Positions 26,398 to 39,380 of a stretch of DNA of 64,000 nucleotides are shown here, piece after piece (position 1 is the stretch's first letter; each line of letters begins with the position of its first letter). The translations under genes were made by a program, and so were the position numbers. The DNA comes from Brachyhypopomus gauderio (taxonomy: Eukaryota > Chordata > Actinopteri > Gymnotiformes > Hypopomidae), in contig NC_135220.1 in assembly GCF_052324685.1 (NCBI RefSeq), positions 62,001-126,000 on the forward strand, read 5' to 3'. The notes beneath the pieces were generated by a model. It saw nothing but the letters and a program-made list of their open reading frames with translations. It searched no databases and had not been told where the DNA came from.

Positions 26398-27102
26398 CAA
26401 ACAGATGGTGAGCCTGGATAGTTTCATGGCTGTAAATGCTGTAAAACACGCCTGTTTTCTTGGTACGCCTTCATTCTACACACAGTGTCTATCAGATTGC
26501 AGCTCGCTTGCATAGAGTGGCAAACACTAGCTTAGCTCGGCATAATTCAAAATGAAACTTCATATAGGGGTTAAAGATTTACTTTTATACTCACACCAGG
26601 TGTAAATATCTTAATCTTTCCATCAAATGAAAATATGAATTCATGAATATTTAACACACCTGTACAATTAAAATTACAAAATGTAAATTTAGGCATCTGT
26701 AATGTGCCACCTACGTTTGTATTCTGGAATTACACATCTCTTGGCAGAAAAACCCATAATTTTCCCAAAGAAAGGAACACAACACGTGTTAAGTACTTAT
26801 TCTACTGACCCTTGCATTCAGCAGAAAAGCTGCTTAATTTAACTATATGTTAATAGAAGTCAGCCTCTCCATAAAACGAAACCTTCCAGGTATAAAGTAA
26901 GTTTCATTACGACAGAGGAGGCAGGAGCGGGTGTGGGCGTGTGGGTGCTAAAGGAAGGCCAGAGAACGGGATTATGGTAACTGTCAGTTGTGGCTGGGTG
27001 TGCCCATCTGAGTCAACTCCTACAATGAACAGTAATTATTGGATATTTCACTGTCTATGGAGTTATATATGTCTTCATCGCTGACAGACACATACACATG
27101 TA

Positions 27103-27105
<3 letters not shown>

Positions 27106-27164
<59 letters not shown>
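27106..27164. repeat. (CA)n microsatellite
   Basis: Pure CA tract of about 28 units. Confidence 0.95.
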
Positions 27165-27165
<1 letters not shown>

Positions 27166-28064
27166 TGAAGATGAACTTGGTGCACTTACTTATCGGCGTC
27201 ATTTTCCATAAGCACTGTGGTGTTAAGGTCATGCTAAATAAAAGATTGTTCATTGTGATACCCGCTCTACCATTTCATGGTGATCTGGCGACTCCATTTC
27301 TCTTATTATATTTATGATATATACAGAAGCACTTTGCCTACACATGTGTTGAAGGACTTATGTCTGAAGTACACATCTCTAGAAGTCTTGTGCAATTCAC
27401 AGCAATACTGTTCTTTTTCTCCAAACAGTAACAGTATAAAACTTCAAAAAATGTAATAGCTGTATTGTATGAGTAGACACCCTTTACTCTGATGCTTTCA
27501 TGACTGCTTTGCCCACTCTTAGTAACCTACGAATCAGTTTCATGAGACAACACTCTGGGATTTTCAATGAATACTGAAATACTGAAATTTTAGGCACTAG
27601 AGTTTGCCAAGGGGCGAATTTTATATTATTTTAAAATACAGTATATATTTCAAAATGTTCCCTTCTTTATTTCCACAACTGCACAATAAATGTTCCATAT
27701 TTAATTCTGTGGTGCAAACATGCAGCTGAGACTGAGATTTTCATTGAACAGAAGAATGAGAGAAGAGAACAGAGGAGGGAAAGGTTTTGTTATATCTGAT
27801 GCTGGAGCCCAGTGCCCTGTGGCGTATGTTATTTTACACCTAATTATATACAATGGGTCGAAACCCCCACCACACAAATCCATTATGATTGACACTCCAT
27901 TCTCATATTACTTATTTGCCAAAACAGTAAGCTTGGCGACCAGTCAGTATTGAATGACTTTAACCTAGAGGTTGGCTTGGCGTGCACAGGGAACCATTTC
28001 CTTGAGTATATGTCTATTGTTCTGAGGTTCTGTACAAAATTAGAAACTGTTACCAGGACACCTC

Positions 28065-28179
28065 GTTTCCTGGCAACAAGTAGTTGTTTACACTTCTCCA
28101 CATTTGTTCAGTAGAGTACGCAGTCTCTGAGTCTTTGAGGCGTTCAGTTTGACTGCAATCCCACAGCAGCCTGTTTGTT
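28065..28179 (+). promoter_or_regulatory. candidate ttll10 promoter: X-box and forkhead motifs
   Basis: GTTTCCTGGCAAC at 28065-28077 is a near match to the RFX X-box (two inverted half sites; one position of the first half deviates). Forkhead-like TGTTTAC lies at 28085-28091 and FOXJ1-like TGTTTGTT at 28172-28179. RFX factors and FOXJ1 jointly drive motile-cilium genes, and TTLL10 is a ciliary/axonemal modifier. The motifs sit just before the proposed first ttll10 exon. Function is inferred. Confidence 0.4.
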
Positions 28180-28193
28180 GCACCGTTGCTTTT

Positions 28194-31100
28194 ATGGAGG
28201 TAAAAAAAAAAGAGAGTAAAATATCTCTTACATCTCTAAAGTTGGATTAATCATTAGTGTAGACCGTCTGGGACAAAAATCTGGTGAAATCATAAAGACC
28301 TTGTTATCTTGGGTAACAACGACTGTTTTAAGTGTGATCACATTTTGCACATTCACGACCAGATTCATTCAAATTGTCATGCTTGAATTTATGCTTATTT
28401 CTTCATGTATTGACACATGCTGTCACACGTTAAGCTTGTTATGTCTTTAACAGTCTTTTACCTGTTTTTTCTTTTTCCTGTACCTGCCTTTTACCTATTT
28501 TCTGTTTTCCTCAATCCTCTATCTTTTACCTATTTTCTGTTTTCCTCAATCCTCTATCTTTTACTTATTTTCTCTAAACCACGCCTCCGGTTAAACATCC
28601 AAGCAGTCAGACTAAGTGCCAAGCTGAAGAGTAACCACACATACATGTAGGCTGTTGTGTATTCGTGCAGGTCACAGGTGGGAAGGTCCTTCCTGACACG
28701 ACGGTCGGAAAACCCTCATTCCACTCTAGTGATCTGGGTCAGGGGCAGGGAGGAACGATGATGTCAGCAGGGAGCCAGGCGGGGCCAGCCCGGGGGAGAG
28801 AGGTGTCTGGAGCTGGACAGGCACGGGGCGAGGGGCGTGTTGGCAGGGACGTTTGGACGGCTACCGAGGAGCAGGTTAGCTGTCCAGCTGCCCTGGGGAG
28901 GGAGACACGAGCAGAACCTGTGGGAGAAGATCAAGAGGAGAGAAGAAAGGAGGTGGAGAAGGAGAAGGCTCCTTGGAAGAGGCAGGATGCTCTGGGGATG
29001 AGCAGGGAACAGGTGATCCGGACAGATGGAGCTGCACCAGGTGTGTGTGTGTGTGTGTGTGTGTGCGCGTGCGTGCGCATGTACAGTTGAGGGGAAAGAC
29101 TGTCATTAAATGGTTGTTCAACAGTAGTTATTACCACAGCCAGCCCAGGCCATATGTTAACAAGTCTCTTGAGATTCGCATTGCCCTTCTTCGAGAACAT
29201 GTTTACTGACAGGGCCGATTTCATTAACCAAATAACCAAGACTGTCCACAGTAAACAGTAGACAGAGACGTGGCTGTACGTATTAATATGGATTTATTGC
29301 TGACTTATGTTATCATCTGATTATGGGTTTAATTTAAATTAACCACAGGTGTTTTTCTTGTGTGTGTGTGTGTGTATGTGTGTGTGTGTGTGTGGAAAAC
29401 AATACCTTTTTTCTGTTGTGTTTTTGTGCCTGGTCAGGCTCCATCTGTTTGCCTGAGCACTGTCTGAGCGTGAGTAGCAGGGCGCCACTAAGACACCACA
29501 AAGGTCTGGGGCAGGTGCAGCAGTCACAGAGGGAGAGAGATAAGGGCCCAGAAGGTCCACGGGGGCCAGGACCATTCTTCTTCTTTGGAGGGGCAAACGG
29601 TGCTTCCTTGTGAGTGATTGAAAATGGGGAGACTACCTTCAAAATATTACACCTCATAGATACAAATTCAACGTCACCAAACTCATATATAGTCATATAC
29701 ATGAACAAAGGAATCTCTGACCCTCGGATGTTTATGTTTAAAATGATTATTTTAACTGAATTTCTAGTAGCAGTTCTGTATTAGAGTAACATTAACTGTG
29801 TTCTAACTGGGATTTAACTGGGATTTTCTTTGGCTAATATTACCGTTGATATGTTTAGAGTTGTGCCATACTGCGAAAGCCAAGGCTGGCAGCGTGTTTA
29901 TGACAAGACCCGCGAGGACTACACACTGAAGTGGTGTGAACTTAAATCTTCACGCACCTACTACAACTTCAGAGAAGGCGAGTCCATGAGGACAGTGATC
30001 TACAGCGCAACGTCATAAGCACTACATCCACATAATTTGCATGCGCGTAATTCACAATTCAGTGTCGTTTGTTGTTTAATGTATTTTTGCTGAAAAAAGA
30101 TTTTTCTCCTTAAAAGGAAAACAGCTGGTTTTCCAGATCCCAAATAACAAAGTCCTGACCACTAAAATAGGCCTCCTCAACAGTCTACGAGAGTATGACC
30201 GGGTCAGCCGTAAGGTCAACCATGGACGAGGGCAAAGGTCAAACACCATACAGTTAAAAATGCAACATTGTTCAGAGAAATATATTTCATGTTTACCTTT
30301 TTCACATTTTGGTACGGATTTAGAGCTCTTTAGGGGTTTCTTTTTCTTTAGGAGGATGAAAATCGAGGACTTTTTACCAGACACATTCCGCATGGATGTA
30401 AAGGATGAGAGGGACGCTTTCTTTGCCCAGCAAGAGGGTAAACTGTGATTATGATCTAGTTGAATTACTCTGTGAAAATGGCACATATTTATTATATATC
30501 AATTATATAACTACATAACTAATGCTACTACAGTACTAACAAATATGTTAATGTGTTAGTAGCTGCAGAAAAGAAAAATCCTCACAATAGAAAGTGAACT
30601 ACTTTTTAGAATATGATCTAGTGCTTTGCTTTGGTGTGTGGCAAACCTGTTCAAATACTTCATTAAAGGCTGCGTTGAGCAGGTGGGCCCACATAAAGTG
30701 TTATGTTCTCTCACTGACACAGTATTATGTCCTGGCAAAGACAACATGTGGATATGCAAGCCGACGGGCCTGAACCAGGGTCGGGGCATATTTCTCCTGC
30801 AGACCCCCGAGGACATTGCAGCCTTTAGAACCAGAATACAGAACGCAGTTGACGGCCTAACAAACAGGAAGACACCTTCCCTTACGTCACAGGCACAGAT
30901 CGTTCAACGGTGCGCACAGTGGGCACCTTTGCAGTCCACCTGAATATGTTATTTTAGAAAAATACATTCATTTTGGATTAAGTTTAAGCTAAGGTCAAAT
31001 CCAGAAAAATGTAACTGATTTCCTCTTAGGTTTACAGTTTGGTTAATTTATCATTTTAATTTAATATAATTTTATTTTTTATGTATTTTGAAGGTACATT

Positions 31101-33346
31101 CAGAAGCCCTTGCTCCTTAAAGGCAAAAAATTTGATGTAAGATCATACTTTCTTATTGCCTGCACCTCACCATACGTGGTGTTCTTTCGGCACGGTTACG
31201 TTCGACTAACCTGTGACCTCTACGACCCTAATTCCAACAACCTCTCTGCACACTTGACCAACCAAGTAAGCGTCTGAAGATAATTCACTCCTTCCTTTTG
31301 CCTCTGGTTGTATACGCTGGAGGTAGGAAATGCTTTCTCCCTTTTAATGAAAAGACTGTCTCATTTTAAATGCAGTATATGCAGAAGAAAAACCCTTTGT
31401 ACAGCGTGCTGAAGGAAGAGACAGTCTGGTCCATGGAGCGCTTCAATCTCTACGTTAATGAGAAGTTCATGGTGCCCAAGAGACTGCCGAGAGACTGGGT
31501 TTTGAGTATTTTTGCAGTGAGTTCTCCTTTCTTTAGCACAGTAAAGCTTGAATAACAGGTTTTATATAATAGACGTTAATTCAACAAATACCATAAATAT
31601 ACCAGATACCATAAATCTAGTATTCATGCAGCTAGCATGTTTAGTATTCAACAAGGCATTTTGTCCATGTGTGAACTTAATTTATTGTACCTAACATATG
31701 TAACCAAACGGTAAATTGTCTATGTATTTTGACTACTGTCATTCTTTTTTTACCCTAAAGTTCACATATGTTAGTACTGTAATACAGAGTGACTGTAGAT
31801 CCACACAATAAAAAGACTGAGAGACTGATTACATCTAAACATCTTACATTCCACTCCTGTTTCTGGACCTGGAGGGGATTAACCAACCGTAAGCAGACAC
31901 AGGAAGTCAGTATGGGAATAGTTTCATGACATTACGTGTAGTGGTGGAGTCGGTTGCATAATTCCATTATGTAAGTAATGTCGTCATGGTAACAGCAGTT
32001 TTCCAAACGTTAAATTCACAAAGCATATTCACAGTGTTAAAAAGGTGAGTTAACAACTCACCGGCACATTTAAACATTTAGTGTGGAATGGTGTGACATA
32101 CCTGCCAGTCACACAAGGAAACATAAAATCTTTGCACACGGTCAATCATTAACATTAAGCACATAAAATAATTATTTGATTATGGTTTTCAGTAACACAT
32201 GAATAACACTGTATCCTGCCCATATCCTGTATGCACCATATGATCGGTTGACACTGTGCTTTACTTTTTTGCAGAGATATTTGAAGATTGTATATCAGCC
32301 AAAATACTTGAATGTTTTTTTAATTAGGTTAAGGTAGTTTTAGGGGCATAGATGTTTATCACAGACGTATGTAGCCACAGTGCTGATGGTATGGTGGGGG
32401 GAATGACAATGGGCGGATGTCAAATCTCCTCAATATCTTGTGTGTGTGTAATTTTTCAGAAGCGAATGCAGCAGATTATGACACAGTGCTTTCAGGCCGT
32501 CAAAGCCAAGCTGGAGTGTAAGCTGGGCTACTTTGATCTGATTGGTTGTGATTTCATGGTTGATGAGAATTTCAAGGTGGGATACTGTATTTACACCATG
32601 CGTGGTCTGCGTATGTGTGTGTTTGTCTGCGAGTCTGTGCACAGGCAATCCAGCTTGCATGTTTGTGTGTGTTTTCTTTCATGCTAATCTCTCTGAGGGC
32701 TTAACAACAGGTTTTTACAAAGACCCAAGAGATTAGTGACATTAATCTCGATAAAGAAGCAATACTACAAAAGTATCTTGTATGTAGTTTGTAAATTAGA
32801 ATTGTTTTCAAAAATGCTATGCCCTGAAATACAGCCTTTCCACATAGCACATCCAAAATTTTACCCCGCCAAGCAGTTGCCAGGCAACCCATGTACTTGC
32901 AGCAGTAAACATGTGGTCCCCAAGCCAAAGATACCAGGTTACTGAATCATTATGCATTCATGTGTTTTTAAAGCAACAACATACCCTGTCAAGTGCTCCA
33001 GTTGTGGAATCAAAGCTGTCAATTTTAAATAACCGGATATCTGACATTTTTATAGACATGGCCTAAAATAGGTGTTGAGCTGTGTAGGATTTAGAATTCA
33101 GATTCTAAAACCTTAAAATATTAGGAGACATTTTCATCTCTTCAAAATCTTCCCTCAGTATCTTTAGGTAAATACATATGTACAACCCACTGCCCACATA
33201 ACTGATAAAGTGAGTGGTGTGTGTATAAATCTAAATGTTTTACTATGTCACCTTAGAGAGATTAACAGGTGATGTCATGCATGATTGGTTTAGTCTGTAC
33301 ACTGCATTTGATATAATGGATTATTCATGTGAGCTGATTACACAAG

Positions 33347-33399
<53 letters not shown>

Positions 33400-35142
33400 A
33401 GTGTGCAAGTGTGCGTGTGTGTGCAATGTGGTTTTTATAGTCAACATCAAAAACCCAGACTGTAAGTCCAGTCACAGGCTATAGCATAATTTCAGTCAGC
33501 AGGACTCTAGCTTTAAGCTGTCCCATACTGATCTGATAATCGGTATCGCAGCAAAGCTGGCTGAGTATTGTGTGGCAAAATTACTACGACAAATATATGT
33601 GGACATGCCAGCAACCCTGCTGCACCTGACACACCTGTACCCGCACACCACACTGCCACGACGCTGCTTCACTGGAAACGTTCAGATACAATCTAGTTAT
33701 ACATCTTTATTTATATCGTTTGGAAATTGACTGTCAATGAACAGAAAAGAGGGAGCCTGACTATTACAGAACTTATTCTTTATGGACATAGTCTAATATT
33801 ATGAAGTGTTTCATTAAGGTATGTGCCCTTAACCGTTTATGTACAAGGTTGGCTTTTCTAATAAAGTGTTGATGTAAGTGTGCCATCTAGTGGTTAGGAC
33901 TTGATTAACGCAAAAAAGCTAAACACACAATACTTGTTTATGTATTGAATAAATTGTTCATAAACGATTTTGCAAAATTCTTTCAGCACCACAAACAGAA
34001 TTAAGTTGTTAGGTTAAATTGCAGTTGTTAACATCATGGCTCCACCCCCTCCTGTGCTATGCCTGTGTTATTTGTATGACAAAGTGTGCATAATATTTGC
34101 AGGGCTTTTGTGTGCAGGTCTGGTTGCTTGAGATGAACTGCAATCCTGCTCTTCATACCAACTGTGAAGTGCTAAAGGAGGTGGTGCCCAGAACCGTCAC
34201 TGAAGTCCTGGGTAAGGCCAGCCTAATGCCTCCCGTAACTGTTTAAGTGGCCATATGCATGTTTGTGCGTTTCAGTTAAGTGACGTAGAGTGATTTGAGG
34301 TATGACTGAACCAGTTCCTAGCTGTTATGGTAATAAACCACATCCTTCCTCTCTTAGACCTGGTCCTGGAGATCTTCAACAAATGTCGTTATGGGCTGAC
34401 GCTCTTGCCTCTGAGCAGCCAGAGAGATTTTGTCTTGCTGTATTGTGCTGAGAGCAAGATGGAGTCCATCACCCACCAGAGGAGTAGAAGAGGGTGGCCT
34501 CGTGGGACAGCCAGCCTTAAGAAAGCACACGAACCTTCTACCATGACTCCACAAGAGCACAATTTAACCTACAGGAGCACTGTGGCTGCTAAAAGCACAG
34601 CTCCCTCACAAACACCTCATCATCGTGGTGTGCCTTCCATGTTCTCCTCACACTCTTCTGTCCGTGCCAGCCCACCCGCATCGAAACCAGCCGAGCCGAG
34701 ACAACATTTGACCGATGAGACCACTGAGCGTCTGTCTTCTATTAGCGCAAGTACCCCAGACACTCCAGCCAACCCCACTGCACCTTTTGCAGCAGGCCCC
34801 TCCTCCACCTCAGGCCCCGCCCTCCGCGATGTCAGTGTTGCGTCCCTATCTGGGTATGACTTAGGAGCAGAAGTTGCAGTCCGCAGCAAGCCCAGCACTA
34901 AGGCCAGAGAAGCGTGCCGAAGCCACAAAGGGCGTCCCAGACGCGTGGAGCTCTGCCTCAGCAAGTGCACTTGGCAACAGCTGGGTCTGACCCCTGACCT
35001 CAGGATGGGGTCGGAGATGGCAAGGTCGAGGGGGGGAGGGGGGAGGGTTCCCGCTTCACCTACACGCTCACAAACAGACAAACAGAACCAGAAGAGGCAC
35101 GCAGTCCGGTCACACGATGTGTCTAAGCTAAAGCTTTTATGA
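28194..35142 (+). CDS. ttll10: ttll10: tubulin tyrosine ligase-like 10, polyglycylase
   Basis: TTL-family ligase; mouse TTLL10 elongates glycine side chains on tubulin and other proteins such as NAP1. Exons: 28194-28199 (ATG GAG, tentative), 28671-29040, 29438-29609, 29859-29977, 30117-30237, 30352-30437, 30723-30909, 31094-31265, 31376-31516, 32460-32576, 34118-34211, 34358-35142. All phases agree, giving about 789 codons; human has 673. If the tiny first exon is wrong, the ATG at 28758 gives 758. Residues 1-165 are polar and low in complexity. The TTL domain starts near GPGPFFFFGGANGASL (residue ~167). ATP-grasp motifs are intact: ICKPTGLNQGRGIFLL (~302), KKFDVRSY (~363) and LLEMNCNPALHTNC (~500). 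The Ser/Pro/Thr-rich tail (~560-789) looks disordered. The intron after 29977 needs a GC donor. Resemblance to TTLL10 is strong along the whole domain, and the miR-200 linkage agrees. Confidence 0.93.
28487..28573. repeat. 35-bp tandem repeat, ~2.5 copies
   Basis: The unit starts CTTTTACCTATTTTCTGTTT. Two near-identical copies and one partial copy, pyrimidine-rich, lie in the proposed first intron of ttll10. Confidence 0.85.
29041..29076. repeat. (GT)n microsatellite forming a splice donor
   Basis: The GT run begins directly at the end of the ttll10 exon 28671-29040 (CACCAG followed by gtgtgtgt). The donor dinucleotide is therefore the first repeat unit. Confidence 0.9.
29360..29394. repeat. 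(GT)n microsatellite
   Basis: Intronic GT tract with one TATG interruption, 44 bp before the acceptor of the next ttll10 exon. Confidence 0.9.
33353..33424. repeat. (GT)n microsatellite
   Basis: GT tract in the 1.5-kb ttll10 intron between 32576 and 34118. Confidence 0.9.
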
Positions 35143-36100
35143 GGTGCTATCTCCAAAACAAAAAGACAAACACTTATCTGGGTTCACATTTGAGCTGAAA
35201 ATGACCAAAAGATTAAAACATTTGCAGAAAGCCCAGACTTACTGTTAATTTCTGCCCTATGTTTTAAAAAATGGTTTTAAGACTAAACTCATCAACAAAG
35301 TATGACAAAAGTAAATAGCTATCAATATACCTGTGGTAAACCAATGGCAATCGTGGCTCAAATAACCGCTGTGGTATTTCCTCTTCCATCAACTAACAAA
35401 TTTGCTGATACAAACACTAATTCAACTGTCATACAGTTCTTTCATCCTCACCATAAACACAAAGTACACAACACTAAACACACCTCATCCCACATGTGGT
35501 TGAGGCTTGATGTTGTGACTAGTAGTGTTTATATGTGGCTCCTTAACATGTAATCATCTTATCTGGGTATTACTTCAGTAGTGTTGCAGTCGATCTCAAT
35601 ATCTCCACAGTGTGTCATGCTGGCTGGAGTTAATAGTTTAATTAGTAGCGCCAGAGCAGAGGGGCCTCAGAGACAAGAGTTTGGCAGCTTAGGTCGAAAC
35701 TACCAAGGGCTCAGTGAGGAAGTCAGTTTTGCCATAGATGCGTCACTGCTGAAGCTGTCAGGAAGAGGAAGAACACAGGGTGCCCTGCACCTCCTGGTAG
35801 TCACAGCCTGCTCTTACAATCAGAAGGCCATCTTAACCTAGAGCTGACACACACCACCACATTTTCCACCTTGTTTTGCTCCGTCGGTCATCCCCCACCC
35901 CACCACTCCACACGCCTGCCTCTCGAGTGCCCGGGGCTCGGGACGTCGTTTGGGTCAAGGGCCGCAGGGCAGGCGGACCCGGGGAGGCGAGCGGCACACG
36001 GGGGGGCAGATGGCCCTCAGAGGGTAGGTGCAGAGAGAGGCAGCTGGGACACCGTGCGTGGAGAAGAGAAGACAGGAGAGGGACCGTGAGTTTGGCAACC
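35143..36100. other. ttll10 3' flank and 5' region of the PLEKHN1-like gene
   Basis: Only about 960 bp separates the ttll10 stop from the next ATG on the same strand. The left part is AT-rich and probably 3' UTR. The right part (about 35890-36060) is GC-rich, as expected of a promoter/5' UTR. I saw no further exon. Confidence 0.5.
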
Positions 36101-39100
36101 ATGGGATGCTGCAGTGTGACTCAGAGAACCACGGGCATTGACGACGTGGGCCCGGACGAACTCGAACTGCTGGAGATTGGCGGTGCAGGGTAAGAGCACT
36201 GCTTTGGTGTGCTTTTCCTCAAATGTGTACATAATAATCTTTTGGCCAGGCTTGTGGTTACATGTCTGTCAAAACAGAACGTTTCCTGTTTTCAGAGCAC
36301 TGTTCTTGGAAAACGTATGACGACCTTCAAGGCCTCCAAGGTCTTAAAAAAGAACCCTGTACAGATTTATTCAAATTGAAAAGACTCTTCTCGTGATGTG
36401 CACATGTCTAGAGCACGTCTACGGAAGAGCCGTTTCCAAAGGTGTCTCAGTACTCAGTCAATGTCTGAAGATGTAAACGTGCAACGAATGTTCTGTTGAA
36501 GCGATGTTATCTTAAAGAACGCTCTGTTAAAGAACACTTTGTTAAAGAACACGCCGTTATGCTATGTTAAAGAATGCTTTGTTAAAGCAATTCCTTATAA
36601 AGCAACACATTATCAACCATCAACCTTGTAGGTCTTCTAACCTAAATTGGCAAAATATCTTGGATTTTGAAATAAATGTCAATGCCTGACTCTGTTGTGT
36701 AGTAATTATATTTTTGTTATAGAAGAATTTCGAAAGGCAAACCCAGTATGATCTAATAGATATTTCAGCTGTGTTTTTATACTACTAAATTGTATTATTT
36801 AAATGAAGAAGGTCAGCTTGTATATAGCTACTATTTCCATCCCGTCTAATATAAATAAATAAATACAACATGGCTTCCTTTGCATGGGAGGGAGCTGTTT
36901 GGAAGCTAAATAAAGTCTCTTGCACCATAAATGGAGCTGAACTAATACAGCAAGGCTAATTGAAATAGTAAGGCGTTTTTGAGGAGTCTTACACAGGGAT
37001 GGGCGCCTCAATCCTCTCAAACTGTAGGGATTAGCGAGGCGGGTGATCGTACAGTGCGTATTTACAGCACATGCGCAAACTGCTAGATGATATGGCACCA
37101 CACCCGCTGGAAATGCATCGGTGTGTGAAGGCAGCATAGCCTGGTCCAACTAGTGTAGATCTGTGTTTACAGCGTAGAAGTTGCGGAACTTGTCGAATTA
37201 GCGCTGGGGCTTAGAGGAGAGAGAACGAGTCAGTGGTGAGTCAGTGGGCCACAGTGACCCTTCCTTACCACATCTGCTTATAGCCAGTGAAGTGACGGCA
37301 GGCAGTCATGACTCGGCGACTGAATGAACAGATTAAACATGGAACTTCATGAAAGTTACATGGTTTTACATACCGCTGCATCACTAGTCATTTGACACAT
37401 CCACTGATAACATGAACTAATACCAGTTACGTTAGTATAATGTCTAACAGTTACAGGGTCCATCCAAAATCACATCAAGCTCATTGTGCTCATTGCAGTT
37501 CTTATAAATCAGTGTTATAATCTGGTGGGATTACTCCTGTAGTAAAAATGCTGTGACGTTGCAGGATTAAGACGCGTCACCTCGTGTTTTACAGGGTGTG
37601 GAGTCTAGGCGAGAGCAAACAGAGCGTTTCCACACGGAACCAGACAGAGGAACCAGCTCGGCACCGTCCACCTGTCCGGCGACCCGAGCAAGAGGTAGGT
37701 AGGCCTGGGGGGTGTTAAAGTTAGACACGCTGGCTTTTACATTAGTCTTGAAGCAAATCAATCACACTTAGTTTAAAGTAGGGGTGGGCATAGATTAATT
37801 TTTTTAATCTAGATTAATCTCACTGAAATCTTGAAATTAATCTAGATTAATCTATATTAAAATGGCTCATATGCGTGCTACCCAAGTAATGACTAAGTCA
37901 GTTTTTGAGATAGGGTTTCTTAATACAGAGGGTGCATTAGACCAGGGGCTCATCTCCTGTTTCCAAAATGCATCAATGACTGCTTGAGAAAGCTGATCTA
38001 TTTTGATACTTGAAGAAAAAAATACATGCTCAATAAAATGTAGGCTACTCGTGTTCAACGGTTTATTCAGTTAAACATGAATTTGTAAGCCTACATGCTG
38101 TACATTAAAAGTGGTTGATAACATGTTTATTCAGCTAAACATGATATTTGAAATGTAAGCCAACATTTAGTAAATTTAACCTCACGGATGTAATTTGGGG
38201 TGGACTTTTTCAAAAGCCGGTTTTGGTCCTCTGCAGTTTTAACGGTTAAAAAGAAATATTTAAATAGCGACGAATCAAGCGCTAGGACCATGCAGAAAAC
38301 GACCGCTCCGAGCTCCGCTCCGGTAACACTTTACGTTCCTAATGAATTTTCCATGAAGCAAACCTGGCGACTTCGTGGCTGCATCCATGTAAAAACACAT
38401 ACGATTTGTAATTCACAGGTTTGAAAACTCGTTCTCGCCCCTACTGTGCAATTTGGTTAAGAATACAGCCGAGCTAAACTATCAAGTTGAAAGTCATCAT
38501 AGTTTGCTTACCCATTTTGACCCAGTTCCCAACCCAACTTTAGAGAGGGGGTTCAGTCCTCGTTTGGCATGTGGCAACAGGAAGTGACACCTAGCGGCAT
38601 GTGCCACAAAATACGCTACGGCACACGCCGATCAGCATTGACACATGCCGATTATAAATGACATGTGCCACAAAATCGTGGCACTTAGTGTGGCTAGTGC
38701 CACTCGATTTTGGCATTCGCTTTATGTTTGGTGAACGATTCTAGCCGATATCCGGCTACCTAGCTCTAAATTAAGAGTTTTTATGTTGTTTGACGATATC
38801 ATGTCGAAGTTGGATTATAGTGTGCTACACTGGTAACAGTTAACGAAGACATTATTAAAGGATTTATTATATTTCTCAGTGTATGCTCATGTTGTTCATG
38901 CTATCAGTGTATTATAAACCACTGCGAGCGAGTAGCACCGCTGAATAAAATCTGCACCTGCTACGCGTCACCCGTAATCGGCACATGCCGATCAGAAGTG
39001 GCCACCACAAATGTAACCGTGGTTGTGGAAATGAAGATTTGTTTGTCAATTTGTCTATAATTATATATATGTCTATATAAAGAAAATTACATTGTACATT

Positions 39101-39329
39101 AGTGTAACCTGTGAAGTGGTGTCACAAGCCTGAATACAGATAGTTGCTAATATACAAATAAGTAATTGCTCAATGAAACAAAGTAATGTTCATTTACTTT
39201 AAATGTTTTTAATAAGAAACACTTTTCAGTCATAATGAAATGAAAATGAAATGTGCCATATTTGTCAATTGTGATATTTTTCACCACAATCAAAATTTGT
39301 CCTCCACATATACTCATCTGTGCAGTTAG

Positions 39330-39380
<51 letters not shown>

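Larger units (their letters stand above)
23520..28060. other. non-coding stretch between miR-429 and ttll10
   Basis: No supported exon. It holds two CA microsatellites with GC/ATG interruptions near 26.1-26.4 kb and one at 27.1 kb, and otherwise AT-rich unique sequence. Confidence 0.55.
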
